From: Azorinus chamasolen | Lineage: Eukaryota; Mollusca; Bivalvia; Cardiida; Solecurtidae | Assembly: GCA_963576725.1 (NCBI GenBank) | Contig: OY755240.1 | Location: 30,523,932-30,587,931, forward strand | Direction of reading: 5' to 3' | Length of the DNA: 64,000 nucleotides | Shown: positions 20,991-31,016 of the stretch, in pieces | Layout of the letters: every line of letters begins with the position of its first letter | Numbering within the stretch: position 1 is the first letter of the stretch | The notes under the pieces: model-generated | What the model was told of the DNA's origin: nothing | Databases searched by the model: none | The model's input: only the letters and a program-made list of their open reading frames with translations | Made by a program: the position numbers and the translations under genes

Positions 20991-21198
20991 TTAGTAAAAA
21001 CCTTCTCATGCTGTTAAACTTGTCTGCTAAAACTGTGATCTGCTAATTGTTCTTGGACACATGTGACAGTTTAATGCAGGGCGAACTCTAGGAGCTTTCT
21101 GCATGACTTTCACCTTGCATTAATCAGCCACCTGCCTAAAGGTACATGTATCTAAAGTATTCTCTACTTGAATTCCGGGTGGGGGAGGGTGTACTGTA
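20991..21198. mobile_element. PalG
   Basis: TTAGTAAAAACCTTCTC and GAGGGTGTACTGTA are the ends. The middle has ACAGTTTAATGCAGGGCG and TTGCATTAATCAGCCACC. Confidence 0.75.
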
Positions 21199-21203
21199 AA
21201 CTT

Positions 21204-21262
21204 TTGAGAAACTACTGACCGAGTGTAAGTCGTCTTGGGCCCTTATGAAACACTCAAGGTGT
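21204..21262 (-). mobile_element. PalF fragment
   Basis: CTTTTGAGAAACTACTGACC is the complement of the family's tail. No hairpin remains. Confidence 0.45.
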
Positions 21263-21887
21263 TTGCAAACGTCACGGAAGTCCCGCTTAGCACTAGAATG
21301 GTACATGTAACAAGTGAATCAGCTTCAAGTAGGAACAAATATGTCCATAACAAACTTAGAGTGCGTTGCATCTTTTACCAATATTTGCAGAACGTTTTGT
21401 TATAAGATTTGCATTTAAATGCATGCAATCAAAATTGCCAAGTGGAAAGCAAGTATGTTTCATTCACTTTAGATTAGAACGTTCCGTCCCATATAAGTTA
21501 ATTATTTAGTCAAAAGCATGTTTCAGATCTATTTAAGGTCCACAAATTCAGCTATTCGTGTTTAGCATGATATAAGCGGCATCATAAAAATGATCACATG
21601 ACAATGCACAAGCAATGTAGACCCAGACCTGCAAATCCAGATCATCTTCACACGAATGAACTTTGCTCATAACGTCTGAAAAAGGTCTACGAGTACATTC
21701 GTTAGTCTTCATTACACATCGGCAGCTTAGGTATTCTGAATTATACAGGTATTGTGTATGAATATCCTGGAATGTCATCTTTCCTAGGAGACATTTCAGC
21801 AGTTCATTAACTTTTGTTATTTTATATGGAATATAATTATATGGAATAAAAGTGCATTATATCACTAAATGCTTGGGAAATAACATA
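21263..21887. other. unassigned stretch
   Basis: No element recognised and no convincing gene. Confidence 0.5.
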
Positions 21888-22083
21888 TACAGTAGAACCA
21901 CTCTAATGCGACCACTTAATGAATAAACATGGATGTCTTTATAAGCAGGTGGTTGCTTATTGCAGGGCAAAAGTGATACAGAAAGCTCCTGCATTACTTT
22001 TGTCCTGCATTAAGCTACCACCTGCATCTAGCACCCAGAATTATACATCTTTTAGGTGGTCGAATTAGCGGGGGTTTACTGTA
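21888..22083. mobile_element. PalG, full length
   Basis: TACAGTAGAACCACTCTAATG and AGCGGGGGTTTACTGTA are the ends. The core arms AAAGTGATACAG and CATTACTTTTG lack the TATA tip. Confidence 0.88.
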
Positions 22084-22121
22084 TTTAGACCATATCCACA
22101 AGCAATAACATCCTCTATATG

Positions 22122-22503
22122 AAAAGTCGACCATCAAAACGAGGTCTAATTCTGGGTCTTAAAGGCAGGTGGTAGCTTAACCCATTGGCTCCCAGTGGAT
22201 TATTCCATGCTTATACATTGGATTAGTCTATCTTTTATCTAAGGGATGACTGGTCTAAATTTTCATTTTTGTTTTGTTTTATATTGAATTTCCTATCAGC
22301 AAACAGTGTAGACTCTGATCGGACGCCGCATCATGCGGCGTCTGATCAGAGTCTACACTGTTTGCCTACGTCCCATATATGGGATCGTGGGAGCAAATGG
22401 ATTAATGTCAGCCGAAATTTAGGTAAAACACTCATTCGGGAGTTTTCTGCCTCCATTTCTTCATGCATTGAGCGACTTCCTATTTTGAAAGATGTTTATG
22501 GTT
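22122..22503. mobile_element. PalG split by a PalC
   Basis: The left part, CGACCATCAAAACGAGGTC to GGTGGTAGC, and the right part, GTCAGCCGAAATTTAGG to TGCATTGAGCGACTTCC, form one PalG when the PalC is removed. The outer CAGT ends are lost. Confidence 0.75.
22177..22405 (-). mobile_element. PalC, full length
   Basis: TTAA lies at 22177 and 22402. The core at 22299-22365 is an almost exact palindrome (AGACTCTGATC… tip CGCATCATGCG). It sits in the GCTTAATG site of a PalG. Confidence 0.93.
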
Positions 22504-22530
22504 GATCATAAAGTGGTTGCCTTAGAGGGC

Positions 22531-22671
22531 ATAGGAGCAAATGCTTTATTTATTACAATGGTTTCAAAACTACAGGATTCTAAAATGTTCCTTTTCTTTA
22601 GTAAATGCTACTTTTATGTAGATTTATAAAAGAGGCTTGTTCTAAAAATAACCTATGAGGGAATGGATTAA
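22531..22671 (+). mobile_element. PalB, right half only
   Basis: It begins at the palindrome tip (ATAGGAGCAAATGC) and runs to GAGGGAATGGATTAA. The left half is absent, so it broke at the centre. Confidence 0.85.
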
Positions 22672-22811
22672 ACTCTCATCGTGCTGAAAAAACATGTCTC
22701 TGATATGTTGCATTTGTTTCGTACAAGCGTTTAAGAAACTGTTGACCGAGTTAATCGGCGTCTCACCTGGATCCAAGCTATTTGCAAATCAGGTCCCGCA
22801 ATAATGGTTAA
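22672..22811 (-). mobile_element. PalF, shortened
   Basis: AAGAAACTGTTGACCGAG, AATCGGCGTCTCACC and CCAAGCTATTTGCAAATC follow family order. One arm of the hairpin is deleted. It ends ATAATGGTTAA. Confidence 0.65.
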
Positions 22812-23549
22812 ATCATGGTCGTAATTAATTGCCAATCAGAGTGGGTGTAATATAAGTGTTTAAACTATTCGATATTTTAAATGCAGATATCGTAGATTAA
22901 TTGTCAATAAATTACATTTATGAAAGTCGTAAGCATACTAAAACATTACTATTACCACAATGAATTTTTTAGTATGACATGTAAGAATAATATACACATC
23001 AACATTTGATTGTTCTATTTTTGTCTCGGTCAAATATTGAATAATGCGTAAACCTTGCAGAAAACTCATAGACATCGTCCTTGGGCGAGTTTCCCGCGAG
23101 ACTTTCTTCACCACCTTGAATTTATAGCCGAGACAGAAATTAAATGGTCAAAAGAATTAGTTTCGTTGTTAACACAGCTTGCGTTCTGTGATTAGTGAAG
23201 TTTTAGCACTCTGAAGTATTTCGTGAATGTATTTTATTGAGTCAGTTTGCAACATAAAGCATGATGTGTGCCTTTGAATTGCTAGTGGTAGTGTAAAGCG
23301 GTTCATATCATTTACACCTAGATTAAAGAATCGTGGTACGGCAAATACTAACTCATTTAACAGTGTTTAGTACATACATGCTTAACTGTATTTGTAATGT
23401 AAAAATGTCTTACATGTATTTGATAAAATATTATTGTGTACTAAATTCTAAGAGACTGGGACATGTCCTACTAAACTTCATACAACTGAAACTATCCTAA
23501 GTTCTAACAAACGACGTTTTCATTGTTGCAGTTTATCCAAGTAGTAGCG
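22812..23549. other. unassigned stretch
   Basis: A ~740-bp interval without recognised repeats, one of the longest here. I see no coding signature on either strand. Confidence 0.5.
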
Positions 23550-23672
23550 ACAATCTTTTGCATATATCGGACCCCATAAGCAAACAGAGCAGACCCTGGT
23601 CCTGTAGGATCCCTCTGATCTGGATCTTTTCTGTTTGCGTAGAAAGGTGTATTTATGGAATCAAATGGTTAA
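23550..23672 (+). mobile_element. PalA, truncated
   Basis: GCAAACAGAGCAGACCCTGG, a shortened tip (TCCTGTAGGATCC) and the far end TCAAATGGTTAA are present. The first half is missing or unrecognisable. Confidence 0.75.
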
Positions 23673-23681
23673 ATCAAAATA

Positions 23682-23730
23682 CAGTCTGAGTGCATATTCA
23701 TTAACATTTAGAGTCTAAGTTTGAGGCTCA
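23682..23730. repeat. small PalJ-like fold-back
   Basis: CAGTCTGAG pairs with CTCAGACTG across ~30 bases that also contain TAGAGTCTAAG. Confidence 0.5.
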
Positions 23731-23976
23731 GACTGAAAAATACTGCTAATTAAAATGGTGTTGTAAATTCACAATTTCTCAACATATTTGTCTTAAAATT
23801 ACAGAGAAAGCCATTTGGTAAAACATAATGACTGGAGGGAAAGTTTGCAGACAAATGTATTATAAAATACACAAGTAGTAAACTTTCAAAAATGATTAAA
23901 TTTTCAGTTTCTGGGTCTGAGTCTCCAATATAGAGTGGGAAAGTTAGTGATATATGGACCCTCTAGTCAATATGCT

Positions 23977-24202
23977 TTAACCCACTCCCGCCTAGTCTAT
24001 TTAAGATCCAACCTCTTATAATAAATCTCCTGAAAAGGAACATTTACTAGCAAAGAGGAATGTTTTAGTATTACATACTGTTGAAACCGTTGTGATAAAC
24101 AGAGTATTTGCTTCTATGGAGCAATTGCTCTATTTATCACGACGGTTTTAAAAATGACTTTTACAAAGGCGTCAAACGACGCCAGTAGAAGGAATGGGCT
24201 AA
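23977..24202 (-). mobile_element. PalB, diverged
   Basis: It opens TTAACCCACTCCCGCC and closes AAGGAATGGGCTAA. The stem has several mismatches (GATAAACAGAGTATTTGC). Confidence 0.88.
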
Positions 24203-24388
24203 TCTAGTCAGACATAAATGCGTACTTAAATACTGCAAACAACCTAGCCTCAGATCAGTCTTCGGTGAACCACTTTGTCAAGGTAGACGACTGTAATGCA
24301 ATACACGTAATATGTACAATGATTCTGAATCAAGGTGGTACATTGAGTTATGTGAAACCATGTTAGATCAAGATACGAACGTAAATAG

Positions 24389-24645
24389 TTAACTCTTTCC
24401 TTCATATAAAGGTTTTTTCATGCATTTGAAAACAGAATAGACCCAGGTCAGACGGCTCCTATAGAAGCCGTCTGATCAGGGTCTGTTCTGTTTGCTTTTG
24501 AAATTATATAGATCTGATGACACAGAGTTTGCTGAAGTAAAACATTCCAACGAAAGGTTTACGTTATAAAATGTTCATCTACAAATGTAATTAATATTCA
24601 TTATGTCAATATTTCTTACATGAATATTGAACAGGGAAATGATTT
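24389..24645 (-). mobile_element. PalA, full length
   Basis: TTAACTCTTTCCTTCATATA begins it and TATTGAACAGGGAAATG ends it. The hairpin tip is GGCTCCTATAGAAGCC. Confidence 0.9.
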
Positions 24646-24692
24646 AGTAGACCTCGTGTTTTACATGTAGTCGCGGTGTTTGGCTTCCAATG

Positions 24693-24935
24693 TTAACATT
24701 TCGGCGCCAAATTTCTAATTGTCGTCTGCAATCCAATTTTGATAAATCATTCGGTAAAATAAGAAAATATGATAAATAAATGCAATTTTCAAAGGAATAA
24801 AACGTATATACATGTAGAAATAGAGACAAAAAGTCAAGTCCCTGATCAGACGCCGCCTTGAAAAGGCGGCGTCTGATCTAGGACTGCACTATTTGTCGTG
24901 GCGCATTTTTGCGACATCGGCGGTGAAAGGGTTAA
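24693..24935 (+). mobile_element. PalE, full length
   Basis: TTAACATTTCGGCGCC and CGGCGGTGAAAGGGTTAA are the ends. The hairpin 24838-24883 pairs CTGATCAGACGCCGCCTT with its complement around GAAA. It shares its right TTAA with the next PalF. Confidence 0.92.
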
Positions 24936-25477
24936 CCCTTATCCCAATAACCGCGACTAGACTCGCATTTGCAAACAGCATGGATCCAGATTAGACCCCG
25001 TGTAACTCGGTGTCGCACCTGGATCAAAAACTTTTGACACTCGGTCAATAGCGTGCAAAAAGGCTAATTAAAATAGGAAGTACAGTCGTCGAACTTCGAT
25101 ATCTCGAACTTCAAGGGACCATACAAATTAGTTCGAGATAACAGAAGTTCGAGTTATCCGATTTCTGATCTGGACATGTTCTTAAGTTCACAGCTTAATA
25201 CAGGTCTAAAGTAATGCTGAAAGCTCCTACAGGAGCTTTCAGCATTACTTTAGACCTGCATTAAGCTGTCAAATATGATTCTAGATATGCCTAGTAATAC
25301 ATTTTAGAGCAATTCTTGATATTGTACGTTTTAGAAGGACTGAACTTTTAGTTCGAGTTATCCCGAAGTTCGAGTTATCCGAGTTCGAGATATCGAAGTT
25401 CAACTGTAATCAGAATTGTACCAGATCCAAAGTTTTTAATTAAAAGATAATATAGCTTCACAGTTAGGCAAGTTTTA
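24932..25477 (+). mobile_element. PalF split by a PalY
   Basis: It starts at the TTAA that closes the PalE (TTAACCCTTATCCCAATAAC). The hairpin is decayed. The body breaks at AAAATAGGAAG and resumes at ATCAGAATTGTACCAGATCC after the PalY. The end near 25474 keeps a TTAA. Confidence 0.85.
25081..25408. mobile_element. PalY, full length, nested
   Basis: TACAGTCGTCGAACTTCG and GAAGTTCAACTGTA are the ends. The inner hairpin CTAAAGTAATGCTGAAAGC is well preserved around CTCCTACAGGAG. TA at both edges is a duplication of one TA of the host PalF. Confidence 0.93.
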
Positions 25478-25670
25478 AGTGGATCAATTTTCCCAAAAGC
25501 CATTCTTTTATGAAGTGAGTAATAACAGCTTCAATATTTGGAGTTGTCTGAATGTCTCCTTTCTTCAGATTGCTCGCCATATACTTTGTTTAAATGTTTC
25601 TGTATATGTTGTTTGTTGTCACAAATCCCAGACTAATCAATGTTTGCTGGAAATCTTTGCGAACCAAACT

Positions 25671-25814
25671 CATTCCGATAGACCCAACCTCTTTCAATTG
25701 GTCTACCGAAAAGGAGCATTTACTAGAGAAAAGGCAAACATGGAAATTATGTAGTTTCTAAATGTGACTTTTACAGAGACGCCAAAATACGTCACTAGGA
25801 GGGAATGTGTTACA
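25671..25814 (-). mobile_element. PalB lacking its palindrome
   Basis: CCCAACCTCTTTCAATTGG to TATGTAGTTTC runs directly into TAAATGTGACTTTTACAG, so the whole hairpin is gone. The right end is AGGGAATGTGTTAC. Confidence 0.8.
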
Positions 25815-25890
25815 TGTAATACATTATAGAAGTAATTATTCTGCTGTCGTTCTCTCTAGGTCTATGACATAGCACTCATTCGAATTATTG

Positions 25891-25975
25891 GTAATCCTTT
25901 ACCTAATGAATATTCATGCAGGAAATAATGACACCATGAATATTAATTATATCAACTTTTGTAATGGCATAATAA
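25891..25975 (+). mobile_element. PalA, left piece
   Basis: AATCCTTTACCTAATGAATA to TAATGGCATAATAAC, then the sequence switches to a PalG arm. Confidence 0.7.
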
Positions 25976-26097
25976 CAAAAGTGATACAGAAAGCTCCCAC
26001 TTTCTGTAACACTTTTATCTGGCATTAAGCTACCACCTGTTTTAGAAATCCAGGTTTAGAACTCTTTTTAATGGCCGCTTCAGTCAGATTCTAGTGC
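25976..26097. mobile_element. PalG, right two thirds
   Basis: AAAAGTGATACAGAAAGCTC, its complement and GCATTAAGCTACCACCTG are clear. The left terminus is missing where it meets the PalA piece. Confidence 0.7.
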
Positions 26098-26339
26098 ATA
26101 CTGTTCAATTTCATGACACAGCAAAAATAATAAACAATACTCGCTTATGTATGTGCCAAAAACCGCAACATAAAATCAGCTAACATAAGCAATTTAATCC
26201 AATTTAAACGACTATCAGTTGGGTTAACGGCATAAAATGAAGGTATGTCATGTTTTATGTCACGTGTTTTGGATTCTTTAAAATTCTATGTTCCTATTGG
26301 GAAATTAAGAAGAGCGATGATGTAGGCGTTTTGTGTATA

Positions 26340-26465
26340 TTAACCCTTTGTCTGTTTAATGTGACCGCGCTGACATTTGTAAAGAACCTCGATCCAGATC
26401 AGACGTACAGCAACTCGGTTTCTCATCTGGATCCAATCCGTTTGACACTATGTCAATAGCTCCTG
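26340..26465 (+). mobile_element. PalF, left two thirds
   Basis: TTAACCCTTTGTCTGTTTAA, the decayed hairpin CGATCCAGATCAGACG to CATCTGGATCC, and GTTTGACACTATGTCAATAG. The far end is lost. Confidence 0.7.
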
Positions 26466-26529
26466 GAATGTTAGCATATCGAAAATACGTGAAACGTGTG
26501 TTTCAGATCAGAGAGGATCAGACAAAGCA

Positions 26530-26734
26530 AAGTAAAAAAACCGCTGAAACCGGACTTCTAGAAGAGAATAATTTAAGGCAGGTGGCTGTTTACATGTAAT
26601 ACAAGGTGAAAGACATGCAGAAAGCTCCTCTAGGAGCTTTATTCATGTCGTTCACCCGGCATTAAGCCGCCACCTGTATCGAAGACCGATATTTATACCA
26701 ACATTAACGTCTGATTTAGAGAGGTTTCACTGTA
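26530..26734. mobile_element. PalG, full length
   Basis: AGTAAAAAAACCGCTGAAACC and GAGAGGTTTCACTGTA are the ends. The core is AGAAAGCTCCTCTAGGAGC. Confidence 0.82.
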
Positions 26735-26744
26735 TATTTGCTTA

Positions 26745-26962
26745 GTATATTCTGTGGGCTATATTTTTAGCAAGCTATAGTTTAACTCATATTATTATGT
26801 ACACATATATCAGCTTTAGCATTTACAGTGGGCTATATTTTCAGCAAGCTAAAGGTTAGCTCATATTATTATGTACACATATATCTGATTAGTACTTTCA
26901 GTGGGCTATATTTTCAGCAAGCTTAAGGTTAACTCGTATTATTATGTACACACATATCTGCT
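26745..26962. repeat. three tandem copies of a ~74-bp unit
   Basis: GTGGGCTATATTTTCAGCAA recurs at 26754, 26828 and 26901, each followed by ATTATTATGTACACA. No further copies are seen. Confidence 0.9.
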
Positions 26963-27206
26963 CAAACTCTTATCAGCTGCATTTTCTTTTGCTTATTTCT
27001 GATTTGATCAAACTGATGAGACAATATTGGACGAGTTTCAACCAGCTCAGATCCGAGTTACTACTCCAGATCCTAGCTATGTGCATGTCTGCAAATGCCT
27101 GATCATCAGATTATCATGCTTAGCATGGTAAGGACATTTTATTACATTAAAAGCTATAACACACCTTAATATTTCATTGGAACAAATATCAAACAAGATA
27201 TTTAAT

Positions 27207-27420
27207 AACAGTAAAAAAATCGATACTACGAAATTTTAGTAATGAAGAATGTACATGTATGTCTTTTTAGGCAGGCAGTTGCTTAATGCAGGGTGAAAGT
27301 CATACAGAAAGCTCTCTAGGAGCTTTCTGTATGACTTTCACCCTGCATTAAACTGCCGCCTGTGTTAAAGATCATTAATGGTACGTATTTGAGTGTCCGT
27401 AGTATGGAGTTTTTACTGTA
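27207..27420. mobile_element. PalG, variant ends
   Basis: CAGTAAAAAAATCGATACTAC and GTAGTATGGAGTTTTTACTGTA are the ends. The core arms around CTCTCTAGGAGC are well paired. Confidence 0.8.
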
Positions 27421-27468
27421 GTTCGCTGCCGATGTCGCATCTTGGATTACCTACGGCTATACAAACAT

Positions 27469-27527
27469 TTTGCATCCAGATGACACAGCGAGCAACTCGC
27501 CGTCTCATGGGGATCCAAACTGTTACT
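27469..27527 (+). mobile_element. PalF hairpin remnant
   Basis: GCATCCAGATGACACAGCG, ACTCGCCGTCTCATG and GGATCCAAACTGTT remain. Confidence 0.6.
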
Positions 27528-27538
27528 GTGGTATTTCT

Positions 27539-27765
27539 TTAACCCTTTCCTCCTAAATATGCTTTTCTATGCCTCTGTAAAAGTCTCTTTTTGAAAGCAT
27601 TGTAATAAATGGAGCATTTGCTCCATAGGAGCAAATGCTCTATTTATCACAATGGTTTCAAAACTACACAAATCTAAAAGTTTCCTTTTCTCTAGTAAAT
27701 ACTCCGTTTCGGAAGGTTTATTCAAAGAGGTTAATCTAAAAATAGCCTATGCGGGAATGGGTTAA
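27539..27765 (+). mobile_element. PalB, full length
   Basis: TTAA lies at 27539 and 27762. The core 27593-27659 has a few stem mismatches (GAAAGCATTGTAATAAATGG). Confidence 0.9.
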
Positions 27766-27769
27766 AGAA

Positions 27770-27850
27770 AAGGGAAGAAAATTTACAAAATGAAAATTAT
27801 AGGAGACGAAATATTTTGCAGACAGCAATATTTGGCAGCGAAAGAGTTAG
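27770..27850 (+). mobile_element. PalF2, right end fragment
   Basis: GGAGACGAAATATTTTGCAG and TTTGGCAGCGAAAGAGTTA match the end of the full copy at 52050. Confidence 0.6.
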
Positions 27851-28118
27851 GCGAATGCACTCTGAATTGAATTTTGAATTACTATTTCCGTACTAGTTCA
27901 ATTTAATGATAACTTTAGGTAATCAAATGCTGGCTGCTTGTATTAAGTAAAATGTTGTTGTGGACATGTGAACAAAGATGGAGGCTATCAGTATAGCGGG
28001 TTGCCACCAACAGAATTCTCTTATCAGAGATGGAACCGCGACACGAACCACGACAGCATGTGTATGCATCCATTAGTACATGTATACAGTAGACAGGCGC
28101 AGGTTGGTGATAAACATT
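27851..28118. other. unassigned stretch
   Basis: No element recognised. Confidence 0.4.
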
Positions 28119-28187
28119 GTAAACAGTTTGGACTCTGATAAGACGCCCAGTAACACAGTGTTCTATTAGGATCTAAACTGTTCGACT
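28119..28187 (-). mobile_element. PalF hairpin remnant
   Basis: GTAAACAGTTTGGACTCTG to GGATCTAAACTGTT with a decayed tip CGCCCAGTAAC. Confidence 0.55.
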
Positions 28188-28252
28188 CGCTGATTTTCCG
28201 GAGAATTTGATTATGCCTAGCCAAGACGTGGACAAAATTGTGTGCAAACAAA

Positions 28253-28452
28253 TACAGTAAAACCCCTCTTATACGACCATCAAAAAGGGCATAATTCTTG
28301 ATGGCAGAGGCAAGTGGTAGCTTAATGCTGGACGAAAGTTATGCAGAAAGCTCCAGCTTTCTGCATTACTTTCGCCCTGCATTCAGCAGCCACCTGCTTA
28401 TAAAGACATATATGTATACTAAACGTTCGGAACATACGAGGTAACCTTTACA
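28253..28452. mobile_element. PalG, variant right end
   Basis: TACAGTAAAACCCCTCTTATA opens it. The hairpin AGTTATGCAGAAAGCTCC is intact, and the right end ATACGAGGTAACCTTTACA is eroded. Confidence 0.8.
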
Positions 28453-28481
28453 AACACAGAACGTCTTATTCAGCCATTTTC

Positions 28482-28738
28482 TCCCATAAGTACGCCTTCT
28501 TATGCTTTTGCAAATAGAGTAGACTCAGATCAGACGGTTCTTCTAGGACCCGTCTGATCAAGATCTGCTCTGTTTGCTTATGCTATGATATAAATATGAT
28601 TCTGCAGTTTCTGCCATGGCCAAAATTTTCCGTGCCAATATGCTATTATTACAATTAATCCAATTAATATCTAGGATGTCATTACATTTGTATATCTAAC
28701 ATGGATATCCATGCAGTAGAGGGTTTAAAACACAAGGA
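28482..28738 (-). mobile_element. PalA, full length, diverged
   Basis: ATTTTCTCCCATAAGTACGC opens it and CATGCAGTAGAGGGTTTAA closes it. The hairpin 28510-28577 is centred on GGTTCTTCTAGGACCC. Confidence 0.85.
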
Positions 28739-29284
28739 AAACCATTTAAATTAAATCAGATATGACCCACTGTATCAACACAATATTTATTGTTACTTTC
28801 CTTTATGTAATTGCTAGATATAAAAAAATTATTGGCACACACTGATCGTATAACCAGGCTTAACGTTCCACAAGAGACTGATACCATATGGAAACGAACA
28901 TAAAAACTGAGCCATTTGTCTTAAAAATAACGATACCGATCTTCATAAAATAAGTTTATAATGTCTTACACTTTTAATGAGTGGTTTGTGGGTTAAATCT
29001 TTCAACCTGCACTTAAACTATGTCACGCAAGGCACTGAAATAAGACAAAATTTCTAGTTATTTTCAACAATTTTGAATTTAAAGAGGAATCGGAGTACAC
29101 GTAATAATATTGTGGTGCGATCAATGTTTCCTAATGTCAAGTCAATATTGTCTAATTAAATTTGGATCTGTTCAATTTTGACTACTTCAATTAGAGAAAA
29201 TATTGACCAGGTTATATGACACAACAATTTGAGAAATTATTGACCAAATGACATGGCACAAGCTTTTGAGAAATTATATGCCAA
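28739..29284. other. unassigned stretch
   Basis: Mostly unassigned. TTTGAGAAATTAT occurs twice near 29228 and 29263, which may reflect a PalF tail. Confidence 0.45.
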
Positions 29285-29365
29285 GTACAGTCGAACCCCT
29301 CTAATGCGACCACTTAACGAACAAACCTGGGTTTCTTTATAAGCAGGTGGTTGCTTAATACTATT
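29285..29365. mobile_element. PalG, left end only
   Basis: TACAGTCGAACCCCTCTAATG to AGGTGGTTGCTTAATAC, then the family is lost. Confidence 0.75.
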
Positions 29366-29427
29366 CAGATCACGCTTAGCATGATGCGAGTTAATGTATG
29401 CATATAACGTAATCATGTATACATATA

Positions 29428-29615
29428 CAGATATCCAGATGCGTAAATTAAAACATTTTCAAGAATAACTTCTTTATTTCTCCACCAAACCCCATGTTGT
29501 GACCACTCTTTAGAATCATCTCTTCGAGACGACTCTAAAGAGTGGTCACAACATGGGTTTGGTGGAGAAAGAACGATTTTAGTATCAAGAGTACGAACCT
29601 TTATCTGTCGCTATG
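29428..29615. mobile_element. PalH, full length
   Basis: CAGATATCCAGATGCGTAAA begins it and GAACCTTTATCTGTCG ends it. The stem at 29477-29570 spans 94 bp including CACCAAACCCCATGTTGTG. Confidence 0.88.
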
Positions 29616-29630
29616 ATACATACATGTAGA

Positions 29631-29777
29631 GGATCTTACATGAGTGTTCATTACAAATTGTTTTTATGAAACGAGTTTACTATAATGATATGACACGAGC
29701 TTTAGCGAGTGTGTCATATTCATATTAGTAAACGAGTTTCAAAAAAACAATTTGTAATGAACACAAATGTAAGATTC
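29631..29777. repeat. 147-bp fold-back, unassigned family
   Basis: Arms GTGTTCATTACAAATTG and CAATTTGTAATGAACAC, then GAAACGAGTTTACT/AGTAAACGAGTTTC, pair around GCTTTAGCGAGTG. Flanking bases GATCTTAC and GTAAGATTC extend the pairing. It is the only copy in the window. Confidence 0.8.
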
Positions 29778-30141
29778 TTTTTATTAAAAATGCCATAGAA
29801 AATGAAACAGGCTATAATTGACGGCTGTTTCGGCCATTCCTTACAAACAGCGCAGTAATACAACGGACGACGCACATTGAGCTCTACGATTGGCTAACGC
29901 TGAAATGATAGGCTAACGATTGGCTAACGATTGCTAATTTGCATAAAAAAATACACTAGTGCATTTCCGCGATTTACGGCACTCACTTACGGCACTCCAA
30001 CAAGGCAGATTATGTGGTAAATAATTTGATGTGATTAAAGAATGCACTCGGAATATCTCGGCCACATTCATTATAAGATGTCCTAGACCCCAGACTAATC
30101 CATTGTTTGTCGGATATCATGGTATTCCTTATATATCGTAG
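29778..30141. other. unassigned stretch with short repeats
   Basis: GGCTAACGATTGGCTAACG is repeated with variation at 29893-29938. Nothing else is recognised. Confidence 0.5.
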
Positions 30142-30350
30142 AACAGTAAAGCGTCACTAATACGACCACTCACAAGAAATATAGTCATGGGTGTTTAAAA
30201 CAGATGGTAGCTTAAAACAGGACAAATGTGATACAAAAAGCTCCTATATGAGCTTTCTAAATCACGTTTGTCCTGCATTTAGCATCAATCTGCTTTAACA
30301 GTTTCATAAGATAATAAATTACATGATTTTTTTAGCAAGACTTCACTGTA
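30142..30350. mobile_element. PalG, diverged
   Basis: AACAGTAAAGCGTCACTAATA and AGACTTCACTGTA are the ends. The core AAAAAGCTCCTATATGAGC is recognisable. Confidence 0.75.
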
Positions 30351-30530
30351 GCAGACCAGACAGCAAGATTCGCCTGACTCTCCCTATAGACATTCTGTCA
30401 AAACAGTAACCTGATATACGAGGACCTCGTATTGTCAAACTGGTATAGGATAAGCATGGTTTATGCTGCTCAATTTTATCAGACTATAAACAGTGTTAGA
30501 AATAGTAATAACGCACAGAAGCAGTTACAT

Positions 30531-31006
30531 TCAGTAGAACCTGTTTCATCGACCATCAAAAAGAGTTCCAAATATGGATTTTGGAAACTGGTGGTAGCTT
30601 AATGCTGGACAAAAGAGATACAGAAAGCTCCTATAGGAGCTTTCTATAAGCTCCTATAGGAGCTTTCTGTATCACTTTTGTCCTGCATTAAGAAACCACA
30701 TGTTTTTTAAATATCCTATGTTAATCCTTTCCCTTATGTAAGCGTATGTTGACGCATCTACAAACAGAGTAGACCCAGATCAGACGGTTCCTATATGAGC
30801 CGTCTGATCAGGGTCTGCTCTGTCTGCTTATGGTGTAATATAGATCTGATTATACAGCTTCTGCCTGAGCCAAAATGTCATGTGATCATATGCAATTATA
30901 AAAAAATAATCTTATTAATATACATGACGTCATTATTTCCTACATGAATATTCATCAGGGAAAGGGTTAAATAAATGTATGGTCGCTTAAGACAGGTTCT
31001 GCTGTA
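30531..31006. mobile_element. PalG with duplicated tip, split by a PalA
   Basis: CAGTAGAACCTGTTTCATCG opens and AGACAGGTTCTGCTGTA closes it, with the PalA between. The tip unit CTCCTATAGGAGCTTTCT is present twice (about 30628-30675), making a double hairpin. Confidence 0.88.
30721..30970 (-). mobile_element. PalA, full length, nested
   Basis: TTAA lies at 30721 and 30967. The hairpin 30761-30826 has the fixed stem mismatch. The host text rejoins as CCTATG-TTAA-ATAAATG. Confidence 0.95.
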
Positions 31007-31016
31007 TTATGTTATA

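Noticed and set aside
26745..26962. Three ~74-bp repeats as a regulatory array
   Set aside because: Only three diverged copies exist, with no nearby gene. Simple tandem duplication is sufficient.
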